Part shown: positions 42,847-53,163 of the stretch, piece after piece | How positions within the stretch are numbered: position 1 is the first letter of the stretch | Layout: each line of letters opens with the position of its first letter | Assembly (NCBI GenBank): GCA_002682825.1 | Contig: NOKP01000005.1 | Location: forward strand, 124,001 to 188,000 | Reading direction: 5' to 3' | From: Neonectria sp. B-13 | Taxonomy: Eukaryota; Ascomycota; Sordariomycetes; Hypocreales; Nectriaceae | Length of the DNA stretch: 64,000 nucleotides | Position numbers and translations under genes: made by a program | Notes under the pieces: generated by a model | Seen by the model: the letters and a program-made list of their open reading frames with translations, nothing else | What the model was told of the DNA's origin: nothing | Databases searched by the model: none

Positions 42847-43638
42847 CTAGTACGCCAACATGTTGGGGTCTATTTTATCAAACGCTGGGAGGTCCTTGTT
42901 TCCGGTGCGAGCCTTTTCGGCCAGCTTTGCCAACCTTCTAAGGGCAGACTCAATCCATTTCTTAGGAGAAAATTGAAGCGGCTTTCCAAGAGCGCATCGC
43001 ACCAGATGTGTAAAAGAAGTTGGCGAAGCCGAACATCGAGGGGATGACTGAGTCAACTGGTTAGGCGCGGGTTCAATCAGCTGTCTAGGAGTGGATTGCT
43101 CCGACCATTCAGAAGTCGGCGAGGTGGACCGGCTAGGAGTTGACTGAGGGAAGTCTGTTGACTTCGACAGGTCGTAGCCGATGACTTCTTCTCTCTTACC
43201 TTCACTGCCCTTAGTTAACGGGTCGACGACGGAACAGGAGTCCATTAAAATAACTGGAGAGGTGGGTTCCTAGTCCATCTCGTCCCATGTTGAACTCCCG
43301 GAGCTTCCAGCAGGAGTTGCCATAGCTGGGGACATAGGAGGGGAGCTCTCTGGCTTTATGAAGGCTCCATAAACGAAGACTTCATGGACATACTCGTCTG
43401 GATACGTGGGGACCCAGTCCATGATATCCTCGTCGTCAATGTACGTTTCATTTGCTCCGTTGGCGTCAAGTCCAGAATATGCCTGGATGTTGAAGTCGCT
43501 GGTCTGTCTTTCGTTAGCAGGCCTAGTTTCGGGTGGGGTAATACTCAGATCTCTCCAGCTGTGCGGAGATTCGCGGTTATCTTCAGATTCCCAATCGTGG
43601 ACTGACTCCTCGTCGAAATCCGGAACCTCAAACTTCAT
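42847..43638 (-). pseudogene. Acidic unknown protein, copy A, interrupted by in-frame TAG
   Basis: From the ATG at 43638 (MKFEVPDFDEESVHDW) the frame stays open to 42847 except for one TAG at 43270-43272 (codon 123). Without the stop it would encode 263 residues. The N-terminal half is acidic with a DDEDIMDW motif and YGAFIKPESS, then STWDEMD just before the stop and EPT just after it. The paralogue at 44710-45297 has STYDEMDWEPT, with Trp at the stop position. The second half has Ser/Pro-rich SPT/SPR repeats and an amphipathic basic helix (WIESALRRLAKLAEKA). The nonsense change is C to T in a CpA context on the plus strand, as RIP produces. No domain is recognised. It is either a recent pseudogene or makes a 122-aa product. 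Confidence 0.7.
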
Positions 43639-44709
43639 TTTGACTTGAAGTAAAAAAGACAAAAGTAAGTAACAAAGTGGGAGATGAAGAGAATTGAGGG
43701 CCGAAAGGTAAGCGAATAAGTATCAAGGTAAGAAGGGGCTCAAATAGGGGGGCCGTCAAGATGCAGACGTACCTTAGGTTGATTTTAATTATCGAGATAT
43801 TGGTCGTTCCAGGCGGAATCGTGTGGCTTAAATATTTTCCCACAGACCTCTGTTCCAGAAACGGTTCGCGACTATTCGGTTCATGATCTAAGGACACAAC
43901 TAACCCATGTTCAGATGGGGGCTTCTTCTTGTGTCAAGGTTCTAAAAACAAAAGTCGAGGTCTCTGAATTCCTTTGTTGCGTACGGTTTCATGAACCATA
44001 TCACGTAGTGCTGTCCGCAGTCAAGAACACAAAGGTCTTCAAATCAGCCGCCATCGGTGATTCGTGCGCGAGATTTATTTGGTTGATTTGACTTGTCCAG
44101 CATCAAAAGTATTAAATTTCTAAGCAATAGACTACCAGTAAAACCCATGTACGTTAACAAGGATAACTTGCTTTACCTTTCGATAAGAAAACTACCTAAC
44201 ATTCACTAAGACTCATTCTGACTAGTCTAGGCCTATCCACAATCCTCCAGCTGCATTTGAGATCACAAGGGGCTAACAAATCCCTAACGTTGAGCTCTCC
44301 GGACTTTCGCTTCGCTTTCTTTATCACACCGCTGTCTTACGTGAGTCAAGTTAACGGGATGTCCCCATAATAATGGATGTTGGCCTGAGCATATTCGTAC
44401 TCTCAAGTCCTGCTGAAAACGAAACAACTTCGAGTTGACTGAACTGGATGATAAAGGTAATTGATGGGGGACTTGGGTAAGGACATGCAGGTTACATGCA
44501 CGAGTATATGAGTTCTGAAGTAAAAAGCGGTTTGTAAAAGTCCATATCGCTGTGTCAGTTATCACAAGTTCCGTCTCACCCTAGTCTAATCAGCCAACTA
44601 CGTATTGTTTGTCATTTGCATATTAAGTCATATTCAAAGGCGAAGGGCAACCACCAACTATCCATAGCAATCAACCGAATTTCTATTCCTAATTCTCCAA
44701 CACCACTCA
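43639..44709. other. Intergenic between duplicated genes
   Basis: About 1.07 kb. The part just upstream of copy A (about 43800-43900) resembles the part upstream of copy B (about 45450-45530): TTAAATATT, then CCAGACCT-like and GTTCATG segments. This shows that the promoter was duplicated with the gene. Nothing else is evident. Confidence 0.5.
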
Positions 44710-45297
44710 CTACTTCTGACATACTACCGCCCTTTTAATCCCAGGTATGGAAGCATCGTTGGGGCGAGGTGTTTTCGATGTTCCGGAGTCTTTGTTTCCA
44801 GTGCAAGTCTTCCCACTGTCCTTGTTTTCGATGTGAGTCTTCCCACTGTCCTTGGCCGATGGCCTAGAAGGAGACTGATGGCTGTTTGGAGGTTTTATCG
44901 CTGGCTTTGGTACATCGTGGCGGGTGATGACTTTCACTGAGTCTTTGCTGTCCTTACTTGCGATGCAAGTCTTCCCACTGTCCTTGGCCAATGGCTTAGG
45001 AGGGGACTGATGGGGGTTTTGAGGTGTTTTCGCTGGCTTTGATGAATTGTGGCAGGTGGTGGTTTTTGCCGAGTCCTCGCTGTACTTGATGGACGATTCG
45101 AGGGAGCTGGTGTTGTCGATATGTGAAGTTGTGGGTTCCCAGTCCATCTCGTCATATGTTGAACAATCCGGGCTTCCAGAGTTAGTCACTGTAAGGGAGT
45201 TCTCATGCTTTATGAATCCTCCGTCCACATACCGCTTTGCGTATGTGGAAGTCCAGTCCATCGAATCCTCGTCGTCGTCCCGGCTTTGACAGTTCAT
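44710..45297 (-). CDS. Acidic unknown protein, copy B, with internal repeat
   Basis: A 195-codon frame starting MNCQSRDDDEDSMDW. It matches copy A from its DDEDIMDW motif through the GAFIKPESS and STWDEMD blocks, but lacks about 65 residues that copy A has after its first few codons. Flanking sequence shows that the two ATGs correspond. Residues 75-162 are two copies of a 44-residue unit rich in Lys, Ser and Pro (each with HQSP and AKDSGKT), followed by further KDSGKT/NKDSG fragments. The C-terminus is basic (PGIKRAVVCQK). There is no leader, membrane span or known domain. Composition suggests an intrinsically disordered protein. Expression is unproven. Confidence 0.6.
   Translation of the reverse strand: MNCQSRDDDEDSMDWTSTYAKRYVDGGFIKHENSLTVTNSGSPDCSTYDEMDWEPTTSHIDNTSSLESSIKYSEDSAKTTTCHNSSKPAKTPQNPHQSPPKPLAKDSGKTCIASKDSKDSVKVITRHDVPKPAIKPPNSHQSPSRPSAKDSGKTHIENKDSGKTCTGNKDSGTSKTPRPNDASIPGIKRAVVCQK
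44812..45075 (-). repeat. 132-bp in-frame tandem duplication (two copies)
   Basis: Residues 75-118 and 119-162 of copy B align over 44 positions with the shared segments HQSP and AKDSGKT. At DNA level CTTCCCACTGTCCTTG recurs on the plus strand, once at the same place in each unit and once more in a shorter third fragment. Confidence 0.8.
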
Positions 45298-45944
45298 CTT
45301 GACCTAATTCGTAAAGAAGTAAAGGGAACGGGATTAAGGAATCTGGTTCGGGAAACACATGTAATACAAAAGGTAACCCAAGAATTGACAAGTACTGTGA
45401 GTTGACTGCTTTGATCTGTTGTGTGGTTCAAGTGAAATAGCACGCCATGACAGGGGTTAAATATTGTTTCCAGACCTTTTTTCTAGGAGCGCGTAATTCC
45501 TGTTCGTTCATGTTCTAAGAAAGGGACAAATACATCTTCTCATGGGCTTTATTGTTGGATTCTTGTTCTTGAAATACAATATCCAAGGTTCATACGTGGT
45601 GTCTATTGTCTTTGTGGCATCAATGGCGGTTGATCTCTGAACAATGATCAAGAGGTAGTGATGTATGAAGCAGTCAACAAAGAACTCGTAAAAGATGTGG
45701 CGGTCGGTAATTCACCCAAAATATCTGCTCACCAGGTTGGAATGGGTCAGTACAAAGGCAAAATGTCAGCGCATTGTAGTAACATGACCAACTCGCCTTG
45801 CCCACGTTGCCAATCCGGACAAAGTTGCTCAACTTCAATATGATCTCTTGAATGTAGCCCTAGGCCCAATCGGAATACCGCCGAAAGATTCGAGGTCGCA
45901 ATAGACCATTGCTGTCCCCGACAAGAAGCCCCAGCTTTCTAAAG
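45298..45944. other. Intergenic
   Basis: About 650 bp holding the upstream region of copy B and the 3' flank of the next minus-strand gene. No other feature seen. Confidence 0.5.
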
Positions 45945-47130
45945 CTAAGATGGAGCAGTATATCTGAATAATCTCCCGAGTTCTGTTCCATTCTGTAGCC
46001 CAATCCAAATAATGATGGCAGCCAAGTCAGTAACTAATCGCGGGATCTCCATAGATATACAGGTTGTCGTATCAGACCCGAGTTTAACTTCAGTAATATA
46101 ATCGCGAGTCGCAAAGATTCCTTTGGAAACCTCGGGGCCGAAGACGCGAGTGATTAACTCACATGGGGCTCCATGGAGCACGAGTTTCGGTTGGCCGATT
46201 ACTTTCACACCGTCTCCCATGTATATGGACCGAGCGCCCTGCTTTGTTTCCACGCGTACTTTGAATAGCAACATGGCCAAATACGATACCTTTTCTTGAT
46301 TGATTCTCAATATTAGTGTGCATCTAGATGTGCCCCAATACACCAACGATACGAAAGCTAGGATGTTGCCTGCGTCCTTCGGGTCAGGATGCACGGCAAT
46401 AGCTTCTTTGAGATCTTTGGGGAGAAGCGCTTTGAGGTTTTCCATCAGCATGAAGTCCATCGAGGGTCTCGATGTGGTGGGAGTATTTGCGGGGACAGGG
46501 GTGGGTGTTGGGACTGCAGCGGCTTGAGGTTGAGGTTGCGCGGCACTGCTGCTCGTCAAGATCACTGTAGGATTCAGAGTAAAAGGCAGATCGTCTGTGC
46601 CTGGGAGGGATTAGAAATGGAAAGACATGCTTGATGAAATGCTTACGACGTCTTTTGTTAATGTGGTCGGCGGGTGGGTTGGATGCCGAGACGGGTGTAT
46701 GACCTTGGACATCCGCGGTGCCTAAGTTGTCTTAGAAGAGAGACAGATACTTTGCGGGGGGCGTACTTGATTGGTCTTGTTGCAGGGATCGACCATTGGT
46801 CGGTAAAACCCTCATTTGCAGGTCTCTAACGATGAGCTCGGCGGGAGATTCCCGTCCCACGACAGAGCCGGGCCGTCTAGAGGCAGTATCCACTAGTGTC
46901 GCTATATATTTCCGACGCGCGACTGACGAAAGCTCTAGGTCGTGAAGCAGGCGGCCAATATCATCTCTGCGTGGGAAAAGATCACGAATAATCGTGTCAT
47001 CTGTGAGGCATATATCCCAGCCAGGGTTTAAATCCGCCCTGGAAATAGAAGATTCCTGGTGTAGATTGGGCGCCTTCGGTGGAATTGATCGCTCGCCATA
47101 GATCTTCGAGATTGGGGGGTGCACATTCAA
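45945..47130 (-). CDS. Hypothetical protein, 5' end unresolved
   Basis: Three exons join in frame: 46767 to about 47130, 46647-46721 and 45945-46600. The introns are GTACGC...TTAG and GTAAGC...CCAG. The first exon reads NLHQESSISRADLNPGWDICL, then RDDIGRLLHDLELS. The last has a Pro/Ala/Gln-rich linker and a 150-residue C-terminal domain (ENLKALLPKDLKEAIAV, LRINQEKVSYLAMLLFKVRV, GQPKLVLHGAPCELITRVFG). An in-frame TAG just upstream of 47130 coincides with a possible acceptor (CACTAG). A separate frame at 46997-47242 starting MGSDVQSVGDSSQ may contribute a first exon, but I could not find a donor that joins them. No family recognised; probably soluble. Confidence 0.6.
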
Positions 47131-47812
47131 CTTTGTCTAGTGTCTGTATCATGATAACGATCAGATCTGTCTGGAACTCGTTCGCTGAAGTGCCATGGAT
47201 GATCTGCGAACTGTCCCCGACGGACTGCACGTCACTACCCATGACGAGACGTTGACTTGGACAGGTATGCGGTAGATGGGTGGTACCAGAGATGGGAAGA
47301 CGCAGCGAAGAGATGAGGGCTTATTTGCTGAGAAGGAAAAATGAAGGAAAAGAAGACGAAAAACATGCCATCGCGCCTGAGTGTTGGTTGTGCTCACAGC
47401 CTGATGCGGGGCTAGGAGGCTGATGTTCGTACAGTGCGAATGGTGTATATCCCATATCACACTGTCCATGATAAGATAAGCGTTGGTTCAGATCACTTAC
47501 AAACACCGGCGTTCAGACTCACAACAGGACAGATTTCTAGTTCACAAGCATAGATTGGGTTGAAACCAACGTATGTGGTTAATAGAAGTGGACTTGCTGC
47601 TTATTCCCCTTTCACTCATTGTCGCTATCCCTCGAACCCTAGATACGTGACGGAGTTGACTTGCTTGGCTCTTCAAGTTGGCCGTGCGTTGGCGTGTCAA
47701 CCACCTCCCCGCAAATCAACAATCGTCGTCACACAACCTGTAACTTGAACGTCGCGTCTGCATCAACTTCACGATGCAGCCTCGTCAAAGATCGCACACC
47801 TAACTATCCACC
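47131..47812. other. Divergent intergenic region
   Basis: Contains the unresolved 5' part of the minus-strand gene (perhaps a first exon within 46997-47242) and the promoter of the plus-strand nuclease-like gene. No TATA box is obvious before 47813. Confidence 0.45.
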
Positions 47813-49213
47813 ATGCTCGACTTCCAGCGCGTGTCTTTCTGGCTAGATACCTTGCCCAACGCACTGCCTGACACTCTGCCCAATCTCCGTCCACACGACT
47901 CGCCGCCAAAATCGCACCTCAAGGTCTCGTCCACCAAGCGAAAAGCCGTCCAGGAACCCAGTCCTCCCGTGTCACTCCGTACCTCGACAGACATGGAAAA
48001 CAACACGCCCAAGCGACGGCGAACTGGCGATCCGAATCGCACTCCGAGGCCAACGCATGGCGCCACGATGCCTTCTGCGGCCAGTTCGACAGCCAGCTCG
48101 CTTGCGCCATCAGAAAACAGCGATGCACCATCGCGAGCATCGTCCCCAAAGAAACAAATGATGAGCTTGCGCCTGGACGACGGGGGTCTCGAGTGCCGCC
48201 AGCTCAAGATCGACACTGCGCCTGTCGCTGCGGCCGACCTGCTCGCCGCGATACGAGAAATCGGAAACGGACTGGACATTCTTCCCCACACCCACAAGGC
48301 GACAATTCTCGAGAGTCCACGCGTCAAAGATCAAAACATGCGAATCTGGAGATATGCGTTCAAGGAACCAGATGTGCTAGACATGCTTCCCGGACTTATT
48401 CCTACCCCTGATGAAGTGGCTTTGGTGTGCGAACTGGCATGCCTATGCCACGACAGAAGCCACGAGGAGGCATCTTGGAACATGGAGGTACACCATCGTC
48501 TTCTACAGGCTGTCTTCAGGCGGCCTGGATCCTCTGAGGGGGATCTCCTAAATTTCACAACCTGGTGAGACGCCTATGTTAGCCCTAGACGATTTCAAAC
48601 ACTGACGGATCTTAGCACCACTGCTCGTCCACACAGTAAATATCTACCCTACTCCTCCCCCGCCAAAATGGTCGACTTCTGCCTCTATCTTGACGACCCC
48701 AACGATACCACCGCACTCCAAGCCCTTGGCCGCCGAACACCGACGCTGACCGTCAATCACACCGACTTCGCGCCACTACAACTCTCCCCCATTGCCCTAA
48801 GCATCGAGACTAAGCGTCCGGGCAAGGAGCTGGATGCGGCACAACTACAAATGGGCGTCTGGCACGCGGCGCAGTGGAAGTTCCTGCGCTCCGTGGTTGG
48901 GCTGACGGGACAGCCCATGTCGGCTGCAGAGGAAGTATCGAGGAGACGCGTGGCGGATGAGGCCCTGGCAGAGTTGGGGTTCATTCCGGGCGTTATTGTG
49001 CAGGGCCACCGCTGGCTGTTTGTCTGCTCGACGCTCGAGGACAGGAAGACGGTGCTGTGGACGGAGCGTCAGTTCGGGACAACGCAGAGCATTCTCGATA
49101 CGTACCAGATCGTGGCGGGACTTCGTGAGCTTGCGGGATGGGTCAGGGATGTCTACTTGCCCTGGTTTCAGTCCAAGGTGCTGGCTGGGTTCTTGGATGA
49201 AAATGGGACGTGA
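47813..49213 (+). CDS. PD-(D/E)XK nuclease-like protein
   Basis: Exons 47813-48564 and 48616-49213 (GTGAGA...TTAG, phase 2) give 449 aa. Residues 1-110 are Ser/Pro-rich with basic patches (STKRKA, PKRRRTG) usable as nuclear localisation signals. From about 120 onward the protein follows the fungal PD-(D/E)XK nuclease-like family: ENQ-like helix DLLAAIREIGNGLDILP, then KMVDFCLYLDD with Asp271, the SIETKRPGKE motif giving Glu315 and Lys317, and AAQLQMGVWHAAQW. With Asp, Glu and Lys all present the active site could be intact. Members are abundant in filamentous fungi and mostly uncharacterised. Nuclease activity is an inference. Confidence 0.88.
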
Positions 49214-50079
49214 GGCTGCTTATAGCCCTAAGCATCATCTACTATCCTATGCTCCGCGTTATGCTAAGCTCCGGCAAGCTGGCGGAGTATCACGCCCCGG
49301 TCCTCCTGACGGCCCAGGCAATTCGTCGACGACGACGTGTGAAAGACCATTGAAGGCGTTCATACCCAGGTTAGTCAAAGTGCGCTCTTTGCCCTGGATT
49401 TTCCCACTAACTGTACAGCGTCTGGCCTAGAGTACAGTGATGGGATCAACTCGATTCATGACGCGGATTCGCCCCCGCAGCCAGGACGGCACCAGTTCAG
49501 AAGATACCTGCACAGTAATACCATCCAACAGGCCAGACCGAAGGTCGCGTAAGCGGCGGGTCCCGCAGCCGTTTGATGAAGATTGTACATGTCTACTTAG
49601 ACGCCTTGAATTCGGAAAGGGTTAACCTGAGACGTTCTTGGGGTTGTGGTAGTAGTAATTGGGAGTAGCATCCTCGGCACAATATAGGGATACATTCCAA
49701 ATGGATTTTGCGCTTCTACTGGCCCAGGATTAGACAATTCCTGGCTTTAAATCTCATCAAATTCAAAAACCATAATACAACCAAACATTCTCCCTCCATG
49801 AGTAGTTCTACAACAAGAGATGGCACCGCGTCTAGCATTAATTAACGACGACGTCTAAATTTACAAGAACAAAGACCGACCCAATAACATGTCATCACCC
49901 GTTGGCATAATAAGAGCCGTACAGTAGTAAAATAGTGCATGGGCCTACGAAAACACTCAGAGGAGGTTGCCCAACTCCTCGACAACACACGAGACGAGCC
50001 GCCAGGCAGTTGGTACTAGTCGGCGTTGGAGGCGTCTTGGGTGAGTGTCCGTGTGCTCACGTTCTCTTGACTCTCGTCA
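49214..50079. other. Intergenic
   Basis: About 870 bp between the 3' ends of the nuclease-like gene and the F-box gene. A short frame at 49437-49625 has no recognisable content. No gene called. Confidence 0.5.
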
Positions 50080-50553
50080 TCAGCGCCTAAAACGTCGTCC
50101 GAACCCCCCCTCACCCGGTACCCCTATCAGGGCACGTGGTACTGTCGTCCTGCTCGTTTCAGGCCTATTCATATTGCGGTGGGCACGAAGAGCGCTTTCA
50201 GATAACACAATGCCAAGGCACCTCCTGGCACGATGGAACTTGTGACAGTGGAAGCACAGTCTCTGCGTCGGATGAAAGATGTCTTCTTCGAGCCGCCTTA
50301 ATAACGTGTACCGCCATGGCTCCTTAAGGCACAGTATCTGCGGGCCTTGCACGTCGAGCAGTTGGCGCCGGGTCAGCGCCAGCGAGGCACGATCAATCCG
50401 ACCCAGGAAGCTGCAGATATGGAGGATGATTTCCGCAGGGATCTTGTTGAATGTTCCGTCGCCGTCGAAAGGGGGTGGCTTGTCGGGGCGTTTGAAAAGA
50501 AGTTTGATCCTTTCGACCAAGAGGAATCTTCGTTGCTGAACCTGCTCTGTCAT
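50080..50553 (-). CDS. F-box protein (short)
   Basis: I take the Met at 50553 (MTEQVQQRRFLL, 157 aa); an upstream Met at 50616 adds 21 residues. The F-box is clear: FNKIPAEIILHICSFLGRIDRASLALT at about residues 36-62. Then come LRRLEEDIFHPTQRLCFHCHKFH, a segment with a possible CxxC metal-binding pair, and a basic C-terminus. Such short fungal F-box proteins often have a spliced C-terminal exon. The end at 50080 may therefore be an intron read through, with GTACCGGGTG a weak candidate donor. Likely an SCF adaptor; substrate unknown. Confidence 0.7.
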   Translation of the reverse strand: MTEQVQQRRFLLVERIKLLFKRPDKPPPFDGDGTFNKIPAEIILHICSFLGRIDRASLALTRRQLLDVQGPQILCLKEPWRYTLLRRLEEDIFHPTQRLCFHCHKFHRARRCLGIVLSESALRAHRNMNRPETSRTTVPRALIGVPGEGGFGRRFRR

Positions 50554-51029
50554 GGTCCGCTGCTGTCTGAGTATTGAATCTAGGCATAAAATGCAGCCAT
50601 GATTTCGGATATTCAATCGCTCTTTATCTATTGCCTGTCACCTTAAGGTTCGGCGAAATAACGGTTGGTAAAACCCTAGACAGAACTTTAAGCGCGTGGT
50701 ACGCGTGTGTCCGAGACATTCGGAAAGATAGTCGGTGCCATCTTATCCCTGAGGCAGATGAGAGAATGAGGTAAACACTGAGGACAAAGTGGGTTCCATG
50801 AACGGTCAGGGTTGACTACGTGGCCTTTCTTGGGCTATGTGGCCGGTTATTGTGCCAGAAAGCCTGTGGCAGGATCAGATCATCACTACAACTCAAAGCG
50901 CCCTGGTGACAGACACAAAGTTGAGCCAAAGGTTAAGGTGCATACGCAAATCTACTTCCCGAACGAGAAACGTTCCATCGATAGAGTCGTCAAGACACGT
51001 ATTCCACTTTGATTCTACTGCCAATGTCC
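50554..51029. other. Intergenic
   Basis: About 480 bp of promoter for the F-box gene and 3' flank of the Zn2Cys6 gene. Nothing further seen. Confidence 0.5.
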
Positions 51030-52547
51030 TTACATGACTAAGATCGGAGTATCACTGATCATAACATCAGTCCACCTCCGAACAGCCTGCTTAGCCCAAA
51101 CCACCTTCAGAGCCTCAAGGGCGGCCGGGATGCTTCCAAATCGAGTGTACTCATACAGAGCATTCAAACGCTCCGAGAAGAACTCCCGATGCTCTGGCAG
51201 AATGCTTTCTGCTGCCCCAATAAAGTACGTCCATACCAAGGCGTGGGTGCCTTTGACGTTATCCAGCCCAAGCACCTTCTGCCGCAGCTGCTCCACAAGG
51301 TGGATGGATTCATATTGCGTGATAGACGACTCGACTCGGCGCCGGTAAATGGCGCCAGCGGATAAAGTGGCGGCTTTGATCAGTCTGACGTTGGTGTAGT
51401 GCTCAGAGGCTGGGGTGAGGTCAGGGTACGTCATGAATTCGAGATAGTTATCCGGCGACCCGTTGAGGATCTCGAGGCCTTTCTCTTCGTTTGCCAGAGG
51501 CAGACCAAACAATTGAAACCTGGAAAAGTCAGCAATCACTACACTTATGCTAGAAAAACCGCTACCTACATCTTGACCTGCTGCCAGAAAAAGTCTCTCA
51601 ATGCCGGGGGCAATGCTTGTATCGTCTCAGGCGACTGCGTCAAGCAGGCCAGCATCTCTAGCAGATAACCATAGTTGCTAGCTCCTGTGATGGTCTCGCC
51701 GACAAGCAGGACCAAGATCGTAGCCAGAGTGAACGGGTTAAAGACCTGCCCTAGCCGAAGCTGCACCGCATCGCGTCGCAACTTCTCAATGATGGCTTGG
51801 TGGCCTACTTCAGCGGCCTGTCGCATTTCCGGCGCTCCTTGGGCCAAATGGAAGGCTGCCACGACTGCGACGGCGCGGCCTAGACACTCGTCCTGGCAGG
51901 CAAGGGGGACGATGATGTCTCTGTAGCCGTTGCTCATAGAGTCGAGCACGACCATAATGGGGGCTATGCATGTGGAGACTCGAGCAGGGTTAGTATGTGG
52001 TACATGCGAGATTACAAGAACTTACAATGATGAAAGAGAAGTCGTGCTTGAGGATTAGTAGACTCGTTCAGTGCGGGTTTCAGGGGTGGCGGCTCGTTGC
52101 GAAGGGCGATGTCCATATAATGGTCAATGTTTTGCTCGTCCGACGCGTCCGGAGAGGTCTCTGACGAAGGAGAGGATTTCCCAGTTGCAGACCGGCGAGA
52201 GCGAGGTGCATATGACCCTTTCAGTCCGTTACGAGCGTCAACCCATCGGTACTCTTGGCGAGCCGAGATTGCCAGGTTCTTAGGAACCGGATTCGAGGGC
52301 AGTTGGACCACATCTTTGCTGGACCTAGCAGTGCCCATATGGTTGCTGAGTCGACAGCGAAGACCCTGGCCAGAGCAGCTGATGCCCTTTTTCAGACATT
52401 TGAAGCATTCTGGCTCCGCTTTGTCGCATTTGATACGCCTTTTGCAGCATTCGTAACATCCTGGCCATGCTTGTCAGTTACCGAGGTACTAACGCCACTT
52501 CGGCAGACACGGAAGAGGGTACCATTATTCCGACGAGCCAGGGACAT
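51030..52547 (-). CDS. Zn2Cys6 transcription factor
   Basis: Exons 52523-52547, 52026-52469, 51570-51963 and 51030-51519 give 450 aa. The short first exon (MSLARRNN) splices into AWPGCYECCKRRIKC, completing a binuclear zinc cluster with Cys13, 16, 23, 30, 33 and 40 in C-x2-C-x6-C-x6-C-x2-C-x6-C spacing. Without the splice the first cysteines fall after a stop, which supports the model. A Ser-rich linker follows, then a helical Fungal_trans_2-type region (MSNGYRDIIVPLACQDECL, VAAFHLAQG, NPFTLATILVLLVGETITG). It should be a nuclear sequence-specific regulator. It is the next gene downstream of a flavin amine oxidase on the same strand, and may control it. Confidence 0.93.
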
Positions 52548-53163
52548 AGCCAGCAGAGAGTGATAGGAGCAAGTATCCGCCAAAACGGGAAGTAATTCAA
52601 GTTATTGTCGCATCCGGTGAGTTGAGTGCCAAGAATTGTGCTTTGAGAGGCGTGGAAGGTGAGTCTATAAAGCTGGTCTGAATAAATGGCCGGCCAAAAG
52701 AACTCGTAGTGGAGTACAGAGACTGCGCAGGCGTGATGACAACTACGCGCCAATTACGACATTTCGCTCCATCTTTATTGGTGAACTGACGAGGGGTTCA
52801 GAGACGAAACTATCCAAACATGGACAAGCGTCATGCATGTGGTAGCGTTGGTGTGGAGGTGGCAAACAACAAGTTGCCCACCCTAGACAAGGACTCAATT
52901 GTCCATCAAACGCGGGTGGAATTTAGAGCCTTGATATGATTTTTGCGTTATCTGCAACGCTCTGTGAGCTTAGGACCTTCTCTCAACCTTAGAACCGGCA
53001 TAGCGTCTACACGGAAGAGGAAAACAGGGTCTTGAATGCGAGAGACAAAAGGTGGTTGAATAAAGCTGCATGAATGCTTGGGATAAACCAGGGGTTTTTG
53101 AGAGTCTGGACATGAAGAAAGGTATTATTATTTGTTCAATGAAACAGTTTTCAGGCCAAAAGA
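52548..53163. other. Intergenic
   Basis: About 620 bp between the amine oxidase 3' end and the regulator's start, so it carries the regulator's promoter. No other feature seen. Confidence 0.5.
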
